Origin: Zasmidium citrigriseum
Taxonomy: Eukaryota > Ascomycota > Dothideomycetes > Mycosphaerellales > Mycosphaerellaceae
Assembly: GCA_002786025.1 (NCBI GenBank)
Contig: NHNW01000036.1
Span: forward strand, 348,651-412,650
Reading direction: 5' to 3'
Length of the DNA stretch: 64,000 nucleotides
The notes under the pieces were generated by a model that saw nothing but the letters and a program-made list of their open reading frames with translations, did no database searches and was not told where the DNA came from. Shown in pieces: positions 23,871-36,180 of this stretch. The first letter of the stretch is position 1; each line of letters opens with the position of its first letter. The translations under genes and the position numbers were made by a program.

Positions 23871-26390
23871 ATTTAATATATACTTAGCGCGAATCGACCT
23901 TCTAGCCTAGCTAAAATATATACTTAGCGTAAGAGCTAACCCTACCGTTATTATTAACGTATTAGGCGTATCCGGAAGCTATCCTATCTTATATTTAGTA
24001 TATACTTTAACGCTATTACGAACCGAAAGCTCTACGGATATATACTTAGCGCGAACTAAACCTCTAGCCTAGCTAATATATACTTAGCGCGAGTCGAAAT
24101 TAACCGAAGATACGGATCTAATTATTATAGCTACCGAAGATACCTTAGTTAAGTAGGCCGCTAGCGATATCTTTAAGAATATCCCTAAGTTATTAGCGTC
24201 TTAAAAACGGATAGTAAGAGTATTATCCTTATAGCCCTTATTAGCGATATCTCCCTAAGCTACCTTATTCGCGGAGTCGTTAGTAGTAGCTTACTTTATA
24301 GGTAGAGTAGTCGTCGGGTATAGAGCTATAACTACGTACTTGTCCTTATCCTTAGTATCCTAGATAGACTTCTTATCTTCCTCCTTCTTAGGCTCTTAGA
24401 CGGACTTCTTCTCGTCGTCGTCGTCGTTAGCGGAGGTCTTATCTACTCTATTAGGCTCTTTAACGCCCTTCTTTCGCGAGGAGGACTAGCGGGTAATATT
24501 AAAGACGGCGGCTATAACGTAGGTGTTAAAGTTAGCCGCGATATTAGCGTTAATAGAGCGTAGGATAGTAAGCGTTATAGTAGGAGATCCTATTAGCCTA
24601 CCTTAGGCTATAACGGGTTACTTAACCTTCTTTAAGCTCGGCTTTTCTAAGCTTCTTCTTCGTAGATAGCTAGATATTTATAGCTATACGGCCTATAGGT
24701 TATATAGACTACTTCTAGCCTTCTATAGCGTTTTAAGATAAGCTAAAGGGGGTACCCTTTACTAAAGGCTCTAATTTAGAGCGATTCTTCGAGCCGCTAG
24801 CTAGTTTAGCTACTACTACTACGGGTATTACCTCCTAGAGCCGAGCCTAGGCCCCGCTATATTTATAGTAGTTAGTACGAGGGGCGTTTAAGCTAACTAG
24901 GTAGTAGAAAGGCGATAGAACCGTCCAGCTAGGCGCTAGCGATAGATCTATTAAACTATATAGTTAAATATACTAAGTAGGCCTTAGGAAGGCCTACCGA
25001 ACTACTAAGACAGGCCTAGATAGCTATATAGTAATTACATAATTAAGAATCTACGAAACGGGCCTATTAAGTTACTATAAAGCTAAGTTTAAAGTTAAAG
25101 AATCTAAGTTTACGCGCCTAACTATAGTTATAACCCCCCCCTATAGATTAGTATTTAATAGTAGGGACGCCTACTACTAATTCCCTAGTATCTAAGAACT
25201 TCTCGTAACGACTACGACCCTACCGTCTACCGTTAACGACGTTAAGAATAAGAATCTCGAGAAGAAGCTATTTTATAGCCGCCGTATACTATAAGTTAGG
25301 CTCTCTAAAGCCGCTCTATTATTTCCGGCTAAACCCTAGAATTTTAACGCTTCTTCGCGCGCTACGCGAAGGACTACGTAAAAGTAGTACCGCCGCTATA
25401 TATATACCGCTATAAAGTACTCGGCCTTAGGTATTAAAACCTAAGGTTTTTCGGACCTCTATATCCTCTCTTTTCGGAGGAGGTATAGCTCTAACCCTAA
25501 AAATACTAAGAACTACGATATTAGAGGGTATTTATTAAAGCCCTATACTCGCCTATAGAGCCTAGCTAACTTACTCCTTACTAGCGAGGCTATCTACTAG
25601 AACTAGAGCTATTAGGTAGGTATAGTAATAAACTTTACCTCTTAAGGCCTACCGATTTAGTATAACGAAACCTATACCTTTCCCGATTTAGAAGGAGTAA
25701 TAGGGCTCTTCGGAGGTTTAAGGCTTCTAATTCTCTTTAATAGGGCCTATACTATCCTTACTACCCTACTACCCCTTTACTAGCGATTCCGAAGGAGACT
25801 ATAAGCGAATCTTCGATATACTAGCTATCGCCTACCTTTAGAGCCCGCTCGAACCTTTTCCTTTCCCTCTACCCTCTACTACCTACTACTTACCTTCTAC
25901 TACCCCTTTCTATACTAGATTTTACTTATATACCTCTCTACTACGTTCTCTCGACCCTCTACTCTTCCTACTTCCTACTAGTAGAGTAGGAATTAAGCTT
26001 TCTAGATAGCTTACTATCTAGCTAAGATATAAGCTAAGACCCTACTATTAGGGATTAAGAGCTTTTATAGATCTAATATTAGTAAAGGAACGCTACTATT
26101 ACTATAGGCGTTAACGCTAACCCTCTTAACTTTTAGCCTCGCGAGCCTACTACTAAACTAGGTATAAATATCGATAATAAAGAAGCTAGCTCTAGCGAGT
26201 ATATATCCTTAGCGGTTAATTCTAAAGACTAAGCTCCCTCCCTAATAGCTAATTATTAAAGAACTATACCTAATAGTATAGATTTGTAGGTTCCTACTTA
26301 AGGTATTATCTTTTAAGCCTTAGTAGCGGATCTACTACGTTTCTTCTATAAAGCTACTACGGGTTAGGCTTCTACTCGAAGCTCTTCTAA
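23871..26390. other. Extra 2.5 kb between left repeat and gag
   Basis: This stretch is longer than a normal leader. It begins with two more TATATACTTAGCGCGA pairs. The minus strand at about 24,100-24,950 reads as a Lys/Asp-rich low-complexity frame (an Asp run near 24,415). The plus strand at about 25,200-26,000 reads as another frame without non-RIP stops and has no domain I know. A nested insertion or an additional ORF of the element are both possible. Confidence 0.35.
25353..25371. repeat. Copy of the 19-bp CTTCGCG...CGCGAAG palindrome
   Basis: CTTCGCGCGCTACGCGAAG. Related copies: 23,747-23,766, 30,621-30,639, 34,786-34,802, 36,051-36,069 and 39,805-39,823. Some lie inside former coding frames, others at repeat ends. 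Confidence 0.7.
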
Positions 26391-28964
26391 GATATATCCT
26401 CTACCTAGCGAAAAGGATATCCCTTAGTTTAAGGGCGATAATACTACCCGCTTTATCGAACGTATAGAAGAAGAAGTCTTCTCTATATACTACCCTAATA
26501 CTACGGATAAGAAGAAAGTATCCTTATTCGTTAAATATACTATCTAAGAATAGTAATAAGTCTTTAAGTCGCTTAATAGGTATAACCCCGTCGACCTCCC
26601 TATCTTTAAGAAGTCTATTAAGCGCTTTTATATAGATAAAGACGTTAACGCTTAGATAAAGACTCGAGACTTCCTATACACCCTTAGCGAGAGGAAGTAC
26701 CCTAATCTTAAGAGCCTTAAACTTAGCCTAAGCTACTATAAGATATACGAGTAATAGGTTACTAACTATAATAGCTATACTAAGACCTACTACCTTCTTA
26801 AGATAATCTAGTCTTATCCTATTATCTAAGAATATATTATAGAGAAGTACGAGATTAACCCGAACGAGTCTAGCTCCTTCTCGTACTTCGATAGGGTATA
26901 CTAGATAACTATTAAGAAGGTTAGGCTTATCTAGGGTACCGACTAGTTTACTAGTAAGGAACCTCTTCCGAGTGCTTCTATTATTTAAGATAAGCTCTTT
27001 ACTAACGCTAAAGCTAGATCTAAGGGCTAACGGTTAAAGGATTCTAAGGCTAAGACGATTAGTAAGTATATTAACGGCGAGCTAACCGAGTAAATATATA
27101 AGATAGCCTTAGCCGTAATAGACTTAGTAGAATACTAGTCTAGAAGGTATTAAGCTAAGCCTCCTATTATCTACGCCTATACTAGTAACTTCCCTTAGAA
27201 CGGAGAGAATAATAATAATAGTACCTAGAACTATAGATAAGCTTCTACTAGTACTAGAGGACGTTACTATTACTTCTATTACGATCCTTCCTATCTTAAA
27301 GCTAACTATATCGTTTAGAATTACTAGATTCGTTCTAGCTACCTTAATAATAATAATAACGACTATAAGTAGTACTTCGGCCGCTAGAACGATATTAATA
27401 AGAAGCCTATAAATCCACCTTTCGGTACTAACCCTTAGCTTCTATAGGCTTTTGTTCTATAGAAGAAGCTCCGTATCGAACTTAATAAGCCTAACTTAGA
27501 ATACACCCCTAATAGGAACTCTTAGTTTAAGTAGGTACTATTACTATAACTCCGCTCTAGTAGAGATATGTCTAATATCGCCTTAGTTCTATATAAGCTA
27601 AATAATAATAGTAACTAGGCTAACCTAGACTATAAGCTACCTTCTATTATAACCGTTCCTAAGAAGACTCTACGCTAGCTAGCTAATAAGGAAGCCGTAG
27701 CTAACTTTGCTACCTAGAACTAAGCCGTAGGATCTTTAACTAACTCTAATAGCGCCGTTAACGCTCGCGCTACTTAGGTTTTGTCTTACTAAGACTCTTT
27801 AGAGATATAAAACCGAGTTATCGGAGAAGTTACGCTCGTATCTAACCTTCTAGTAGTCGCCGCTTACTCTTTCGAGCTTAGCTATAGGCAAGAGTATAGC
27901 TTCGAAGAGACTAAGGGTAATAAAGTAGATAGCTAGTATAGAGTATATAATAATATAGCTATACGCGTCTATACTAGTAATATAGAAGCTATTAAGAAAC
28001 CTCTACGTGTTCTTCGAGGAGTTAAGACGCTAGGTAAAGCTCTAGTTAGTATTAAGAAGACTGCTGCTACTAATAAGGAGAACGAGTTACCTATAATTAG
28101 TAACCTTACTAACGAGAGGTAAGCTACCTTATAGAGAGAGGCTACCGCCGCCCTAAGACTTCTAGTTACTACTAGTACCTCTACTATAGCGTAAGGACGC
28201 TCTAACGATACTACTATAGAGAGCTAGAATACTACCGGCCGCTCTTAGGCCTAAGATAATTCTAATAATAACGATAAAGCCGAGGAGATTCCTCGTAACC
28301 CTCTAAAGAAGATACTTACTCGTAACCTACCTATTACTAGTAAAGGAAAGCCTACTACTATATAATAAGGTATTACTATCTAGAAGATCGCTAATCCGGA
28401 GAAGGCTATTAGAGGGTTTATTTATAACAAAGTAATTTAGCTTTCCCTATACTAGGCTCTAATTCTAATACTATCGCTTTAAGAGTTCTTTACTAAGAGG
28501 GTATCGACGGATCGGGAGGATATTTACCGAGAGCTAGCTAAACTAGTTAGAGAAGACATTATAACCGTTACTAGTAAAGTTTATACTACTCGAGAATATA
28601 TTACTAACGCTAACGAGGCTAAGAAGATAGATAAGAAGGCCGTTAGGTTCCCTACCGTTCCGGTTATTACTAGTTACTTCTATAGCATTAATAGTAGCGC
28701 TAGAGAGGATAGCGATAATTCCTAAGACGACTATAAAGTTAATAAGTTAATACGAGAGCTTAGCTTTAACGATAACTCGGATTCCTCTACTAGTAAAGAA
28801 GAGGAGATCCTTATCTATACTAGGGAAACTACTTACTCCCTTACTAGCGTAGTCTATTAGTTTAATAGGGGAGACGGGCTTACTATCGATATACTTAACT
28901 TCTCTACCTCTACTAAGGAAATAAGATAGGCTAATACTTCTAGGATATAGGCTATAGATAACGT
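26390..28964 (+). pseudogene. Gypsy gag remnant
   Basis: The plus-strand frame, read through RIP stops, is a helical capsid-like protein (RFIERIEEEVFSIYY, KSIKRFYIDKDVNAQ, DFLYTLSERKYPNLKS), followed by a Lys/Ser-rich linker. Near 27,260-27,330 is a Tyr/Phe-rich knuckle in which Tyr now stands where Cys would be expected (TGC/TGT becoming TAC/TAT). A long Thr/Ser/Asn-rich extension follows up to the assembly gap. Capsid and zinc-knuckle assignment rests on position relative to pol. Confidence 0.6.
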
Positions 28965-29007
28965 NNNNNNNNNNNNNNNNNNNNNNNNNNNNNNNNNNNN
29001 NNNNNNN
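28965..29007. other. Assembly gap (43 N)
   Basis: A run of 43 N lies between the gag remnant and the protease segment. The protease frame resumes right after it. The true size of the missing sequence cannot be known from the window. Confidence 0.99.
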
Positions 29008-32000
29008 AGTCCTAAGGTAGAGGCTCTTATCGGTACTATACGCTAAGCGCTTCTAGCTATTATCGACGAAGGATCCGAGGCGAATATTATTAGCTTCGAG
29101 TATACCCTTAAGGCGGGTATAGCTATTATAAAGGGTATTCGCGTAAGGATATCTAGCGCTACTAGGGATACTACGTACGTATATATCTACCGAGAGGCGC
29201 TAGTTACTATATATAGAGTTACCGTTACCGTTCCCTTTATAATCTAGAATAATAAGAACACCCTAACCTTACTTAGACGCCCTTAGGCGCGTAAAGTTCG
29301 CCTAGTAAGTACTAACTATAATAATAGATCCTAGGAAGGTAAGATCTCTAGCCTTAAGATAGGTAGTTCTACCGTTAAGTTCCGCGCTATTCTACTAAGT
29401 AGACTAACTTACTATACTATCGAGTACTAGAGTAACCCGTCGGGAAAAGCTTAAGCGAGTCCGCTACTAGTAGCGAACTCGCGTAGTCTACCTCTACCTT
29501 AGTACTAGCTAAGCTCTCTAATTCGCCTAAGTCCTCGTCTTCTCTAGATCCTAATACTCCTAAATAGCTCCCTACTTAGATCCTTTTACGATCCTTAGCT
29601 TCCTACGCCGTCCCTAGCGTAGATCCTTAGCCTTCCTAGACTCTTCCTAAGTATCTTACTCGACTTAACGTAAAATCCTACCTTATTCCTAGGGATTATG
29701 TCTATTACGATACCTACTATTACCTACGAGCTCTAGAAGCGCTCGATCTAGCGGAGAACTATCCTCGTATTCTATTAGATCTCGAATTTTAGTCCTAGCC
29801 TAGCTCTCCTCTCTTTTTACCTTTTCCCTATTATAATTTTAAGTCTATAGACGAGGATTCCTAGCCGTAGCCTATATCTAGTACTATTAAGCTAATAGAC
29901 TTAATTAATACTTTCGAACAGATTCCCGAAATTCGTCTAGACTTAGGAGAAGAATATTACCTACTAGTAATATTAGGTAAACTCTTTCTAGTATCCCTAG
30001 AAGAGAATTTAGTATAGTTATTTAACGATATCCTATAGTAAGTACTAGTATACGCCTATTCTCTTATAGGATCCGATATTAAGGATTTAATCTAAGAATC
30101 CTATAGTACTAACTAGTCTCCCTCTAATAATAACGCTAAATTTATTAAAGATAGTAATAGTAGAGTCTCTTATAAAGACTACTTTCTAGTCCGCCTCGAG
30201 GAGCGCGAAGTAGAAGAGGAAGAGGAGGAGGAGTTTTTCCCTTACGAAGAGGAACCGGAATCTTAAGCGTCTATTACTAATATAAACCTTACGTAAGTAT
30301 ACGAAGAGCGCGAGAACTACTTCTAGCGCGAGCGCGATACTAGTAAAGATAAAATTATTTATATAGGTACGGTAAGAATAGGCTTACCTAAACCCTTCTA
30401 GTCGTAGGAGTATATTTATAAGTCGAGTATAGATCTAGCTAATCTAGAATCCTTCTTAGACGAGGACGATAAGGTAAAGAAGCCTTTCTTAAAGTAGCGC
30501 CTCGAGGAGATAGAGGACTATATCGAAGAAGAGATTCTCGTACTTCCTTAGGTAGAAGAAGACCTAATACGTTCTAAAAGTAAAGCTAGAAGGATAGGTA
30601 CTATAACATTATTTTCCTTACTTCGCGTAGTACGCGAAGAACGGTTTAATTACGTACTAGGCTTAACCCTATATACCTTATACCTACCTAGGTTAACTCG
30701 ATACTCTAACGTCTTGCCTATTAGCTAGAATAGACTATCGTCGCTAGACGCTAATACTACTAGCTATATCCTTCCTAATCCTAACTACCTAGAGGGACCT
30801 ACTAATAGATTAATCTATATTCCCTTCGCGCCGAGATCTTAGCCTACTACTAGATAATTTATATAGACTAGAATCTAGAGTAGGATATTATATATATCTT
30901 ACTTCGGATATACTATAAAGCTATCTCGTAACCTAGCTATTATAAGGAAGCCTCTTCCCCGAGGACCGATTATAGTCCCTATATAACTTAACGCCTTTAC
31001 TATATATAAGAGAAGAGACAAGAAGGTTAGGCCTATACCTACTCTTATATCCGACTTAGAAACTATACTAGTATATAGTAATATTAACTAGAAGAAGGAT
31101 TACTTAGTAAGGGAAGCTACTATACTACTAGGGACTAGCCTCTATAACGACGTCTTCCTTATTAAGAAGTTCTCTAATATCCCTCGTAGAGAGAGACTTA
31201 CCTAAGAAAGACTTAGTAGTATTAAGCCTAGTATTAACCTTACTAACGAAGAAATAGACCTATTTAGGGAGATACTCTTTAACCGTAAGAATACTCTATC
31301 TTAGACCTTTAGCGAGATTAGGTAAATACGTCTAGACGTTATTCCTCCTTAGGTAATTAGGACCGTTCCTTATTAAGCCTAGGCACCTAAATATAGGTAT
31401 AAGATTCCGAAGTCTCTAGAGCCTATTATTAATAATATATTTCGCGAGAGGATTAAGAATAGTATTCTAGAATATAGTAAAAGCTCTTACTCTAATAACT
31501 AGTTTATTGTTTCTAAGAGCGTCCCTAGGAAATATCGGCTTATTAATAATACTTAGTAAATTAATCGTGTTACTATTAGGGACGTATATATCCCTCCGGA
31601 AACGGATACCTTCTTAGAAGACTTTACCTACCTTAGATACTTTAGTCTCGTTAATCTTTATAGTAGCTACGACTAACTTCTACTCGCTAAAGAATCTCGA
31701 GATCTTATAGCTTTCTAGACTCCTTTTAGACTTCTTCGGATAATAACTCTACCTTAAGGTAGCACGAACTCGGTTACTTAGTTTTAGCGGGCTCTCTACT
31801 ATATTATTTTAGACTATATTATATATACTACAAGAGTTTTCGTTAATAACGTTAGTATTAAGGGTCCTTCTTATTATATCGAAGAAGAGTTTATCGCTCC
31901 TAGACTTCGTAACTAGGTAGTTATAGCTATTTAGACTCTAGATAACGTTCTTACTAATCTTAAACGTACTAGCTTAACTATCGCTCTAGCGAAGTCTTAC

Positions 32001-34760
32001 TTCCTCTACGAATCTACTAAAGTCGTTAGGTACGTCTATAGTAGCGAGAGGAGGTATCCTAATCTATCTCGTATTAATAAGATTATTAATTAGCCTATTC
32101 CTTTAAACGCTACTAAAGTTCGCTCTTTCCTTAGAGTTTATATGTTCTACCGGATCTAGATTCCTCGATATATAATTATCTCCTCGCCTCTCTACGATCT
32201 TATTAAAGTTAAGAAAACGAAGGAAGGAAAGACTACTTTTATCTAGAGTATTCTTAGTAATTATACCTTTAAATCCTTAAAGTATCTTCTTACTACGGCA
32301 CTAGTTCTAGTATCCCTCGATTATAGCCTATATAGCGGCTTAATTATTCTTTCCGTTAACGTAAGTAGAGCTAGCTAGGGAGCCGTCCTATAGTAAATAG
32401 ATAAGAACGGTAAGAGGTACCTAGTTAGGTACGAGAGCAGAGTCTAGAGTAAAGGACAACTAAAGCTTAACGCTAGACGTAAAGAATATAGAGCCGTCCT
32501 TAACGTTCTTAAGAAGCTTAAGCTATACCTCTAGGGAGTCTACTTTCTACTAGAACTAGACGCCTAGACTCTAATTCATTAGCTTAATATAGTATATTCT
32601 AACCTACTAAACGTAGCTCTTACTCGCTAGATCGCCTAGATTAGGCTCTTCGACTTTAAGATCGTTTACGTTCCTAGTAAGAAGTATACGGCTATAGATA
32701 GACTCTCTCGTAGGCTAGCGACGCCTTAGGATCTTAACGAGATTATTTAAGATAATAACGTTAAGGAAATAATCGACTTAGCTTTCTTTAATATCTTAGT
32801 TTATAACGCTTCTTTCCTAGACATTAACTCTATAGTAATCTAGTACCCTAACTTAATACTTTTAGAGGATATAGACGTAGACTTTAAAGACTATATTAAC
32901 CTCTCTAATATTAATATGCCTAATACGGTTATATCTATACCTATTACGGTTACCGAGGATCGCCGAGAGACTCTAGAAGCTAGTCCTTCGAACTATTAAG
33001 AAACTTAATACCTAGGACTAGGCGATCTTCTAGCTAGGCGATTCCTTAACGGAGACTATAGCGATAACTCTTATAATATCGCTTTCTTTAAAGTAACTAG
33101 TTAGCGCCTAGTACGAGTTAAGTCCTTAGACTTCTACCGCTAGAAGATCCGTACTACTAGGTACTTAGTTAGGAACTAGAAGCTCTTTTTCTAGGCTACG
33201 TATAACGCTCCGCTATAGGTAGTAATTAATAACCTAGCTACTTAGAAGAGAATTTTCGAGTCTCTTTACGATTAACGGGGCTATAAGGGACGGGAGGCTA
33301 CTCTTATAGCGATTAGAGCTCGATACTACTAGACTAGTATAACGAGAGATATTAAGAACCGAGTTCGAGTATATAAAGTCTATAAGAAAGACTATAAGGA
33401 TTAATAGTTCTCGCTAGCTCGATACTCGTAGTAAGCCTCCGTTAGTACTAGGTAGGGCGTCGATATTATATAAGTAGACGATAAAGGAAGCCTTATAGTC
33501 GTAGTCGAGTATCTTAGTAGCTAGGCTAAGGTAAGGGTCGTCTATTACGCTAGTAACTAGGTTACAGCTCTAATAGTTACTAATTTTCTCTATAAGGACG
33601 TCTTCTATAGGCACGGCTACGCGTACTATATCTTCTTTAATAGCGGAACTAAGAATACTAAGGAAGTAGAACGATTACTTAGGAGAATAGGCGTTAAAGC
33701 TATTAAGATTACGCCCTATTATCCCTAGGCTAATAGAATCGTTAAACGCTATTATAGGCCTTTAATTAAAGCTATTTCTAAGATCTATCGAGACTTAGGG
33801 GAAGAAAACTAGACTAGTTGGAAGAAATAGGTCGACGCCTACCTCTAGGTAGACCGGACTACTATTAAGTATTCTACTAGCCGTACCCCTACCGAAGTTA
33901 TCTACGGACGAGATATAATCTTGCCTATAGAACTAGTATATCTAACGATCCTTCTTTAAGCTTTCTATAAAATTAAGGATAAAGGAACCGTAGAGCTTTT
34001 ACGGTTACGAGCTATATAGCTTTAATAATATAACTAGACTATAGAAGAAGTTAAAGACCGCGTTAACCGCCTTCGCCTTATTTATATTACCTACTAGAAT
34101 ATAGCTAAGCGAGTAAAGGACGTTAACTAGAAAGTTAGTAACTATATACTCTTACGTAGATCTAATCTTAATAAGAGATTCGACCTTAAGCTCGCTTTCC
34201 GCTAGAGAGGGCTATATCGAATTACTTCTACTAGATATAGATCTTAAACGTTCTCTATTAAGGAACTCGATAGGGCCGTTCTTAAGGATCGCTAAGGCGG
34301 TACTAGATACTTCTACTAGTCCGAACTTTAGTAGGTACCTCTAGTTCTACTAGATTAATTTACTCCGGAATACCTACGGAACTTAGAGCCTAATAGTAAG
34401 GAGTAAGGACTAGTACCTAATAATAATTAAGAACTAGAACTAGAACTAGAGGAAGAAGATAAGGATATCTAGCCTAGCTAGATCGACGAAGATAGCTAGC
34501 CTATTAAATCCGATAACGACGAAGGTAGTAACTTCGCTAGACCTTCTTAAAATACTAGGAATCGTAATCGTTAACGCGAACGCCGTAGGTAAGAATTAGT
34601 ACTCTAGTACGACTTATACGATAACCGCTAGTCGCCGTAAGTTATTAGGGACTTTACTTATATCGATTTCGATAAGTATTAACGTATAGACTAGCCTCCA
34701 CGTCGTTAATAACGATAATAAGTACCTCTAATAGTATACTCGACTAGATATCCCCTAATA
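29008..34760 (+). pseudogene. Gypsy pol remnant (PR-RT-RNase H-IN)
   Basis: All domains are in plus orientation and broken by RIP stops. An aspartic protease starts near 29,040 (IDEGSEANIIS, a DxGS-type site). After a long acidic linker (near 30,180-30,250 a Glu-rich run), reverse transcriptase lies at about 31,480-31,880: RKYRLINNT, LTAFQTPFRLLR, TLPQGSTNSV, and the catalytic box, whose Asp pair now reads Asn-Asn. RNase H-like sequence lies at about 32,290-32,720 (GLIILSVNVSRASWGAV, FKIVYVPSKKYTAIDRLSRR). Integrase lies at about 33,090-33,960 (YHxx-type core ending TPTEVIYGRDIILPIEL). A chromatin-binding-like or GPY-type tail reads near 34,180-34,330. The last ~300 bp are acidic then Arg-rich. 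The element is inactive as it stands. Confidence 0.75.
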
Positions 34761-34802
34761 ACGTTACGATTATATAACTACTAAGCTTCGCGTACTACGC
34801 GG

Positions 34803-36180
34803 ACTTTTATACCTAAGCTACTATATCTTCGACACCTTAACGCTTTCTAAGCTTCTTCTTTTCTTTAATAGCGGTAAGAAGCGTAAGACGAAGGCTAGAC
34901 GAGGCCGCTATCTAATACCTTATCTACCGATATAGGTATCGCCCTCGATAATAGCTAATATAGTTAATATATATACCGTTCGACTCGCGTAGTTACTAGG
35001 AGTTAAATAGTAGCATTTTTAACGCCTATAGTAACTATATAGGGCTATATACGCTCTACCTACGCTCTATAGTATTCTTAGCCTAGCTAAGCTACCTACC
35101 GCTTAGCTAGACCCTCTACCTCTACCTCCTCCGTCTCTAGTATCGCTAGCTCTAACTATAGAAGGATATAAGAAGAACCTTCTTATATACTCTCGTAGCT
35201 ACGGAATAACCCGTACGTAGCCTAAGCTTCCTATAGACTATATCTTCGATAAATTAATAGTCTATCGCTATCTACTAATACTACGGTATTACCTTAAAGT
35301 AGCCGACGCTACCGCGTCTATACGGGCACGCTTAATCTACGCCGGCCTTAGCTCTAGATAGAAGTATAAGCGCTTAGTTTTACTACTATTAAACGCGGAA
35401 TTATTCTACGAACTTAAAGGTGTCCTTTTTAATAACGCCCCTACGCGTAACGGGCTCGTATAAGATAGTATATGCTTTAATATAGAAGCCTTACAATATA
35501 CTATACGATACGGTCCCGTAGACGAATTCGGTATATACGTTAGTATACTTAATAAACTCGAAGGCTTTACCGCGAGTATAAAAGGTACTAAAAGCATAGA
35601 CCTCTAGCTAGTCGGCGCTCGTCCTCCTTAGTAGTAGCCTTCTTCGCTAGCTTCTTCTTCGTTATAAGAAGTAGAAGATTAAGAAGGAGTACCTCGATAC
35701 TAGCGCGCGCTAGACTCTATAACTACCTCTACCTCGGGGGTAGTAATATACGTAAGGTCTTACCGCTATTTAACTTATATAGCTATCCTTAACGCGAGGG
35801 TAATCCTTTTAATATTATACTACCGCTTTTAAGGCTCTTAAAGCTCTTATCTTACGTATTAACTAGCGCGGCTAGTACTACTATCTTCTACTACCTCTTA
35901 TAGGCTACTACCTTTCTTAAAGCTCCTAAAGCTATCGATAGAGAATATTAGAAACTCCTTTAGAACCTGTTTTATTTACCTACTAGCCGCTAAGCTAAGC
36001 TCTAATTAGTCTAGGAACTCCCGTATAGACTACGCTAAGCCTAAACCGAGCTTCGCGTACTACGCGAAGATTTATACCTACTACTAGTATATCTCTCTAC
36101 GCTTTACTACTAACGCTAGTAGTAGACTAATACTCTAATACTAACTACGCGGTCTTATCGCTCTAAAGGCAAACTTTAAT
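34803..36180 (+). repeat. Right long direct repeat (probable 3' LTR)
   Basis: It directly follows the end of pol and matches the left repeat throughout, with an extra segment of about 120 bp near 35,460-35,590 that still contains TG and CA dinucleotides (TATGCTT, TTACAATA). The only open frame above 60 codons between 9.4 and 60 kb (35,406-35,597 minus) covers that segment; it has no domain and I regard it as non-coding. Confidence 0.75.

Larger units (their letters stand above)
22630..36180 (+). mobile_element. RIP-degraded Ty3/Gypsy-type LTR retrotransposon
   Basis: Two long direct repeats (about 22,632-23,870 and 34,803-36,180) flank a gag-pol remnant in plus orientation. Pol order is protease, reverse transcriptase, RNase H, integrase, which is the Ty3/Gypsy order. 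The interior is about 10.9 kb, long for the class, because roughly 2.5 kb of other sequence lies between the left repeat and gag. An assembly gap interrupts it. Every frame is closed by RIP stops and catalytic residues are altered, so it is dead. LTR ends and a target-site duplication could not be fixed by eye. Confidence 0.8.
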
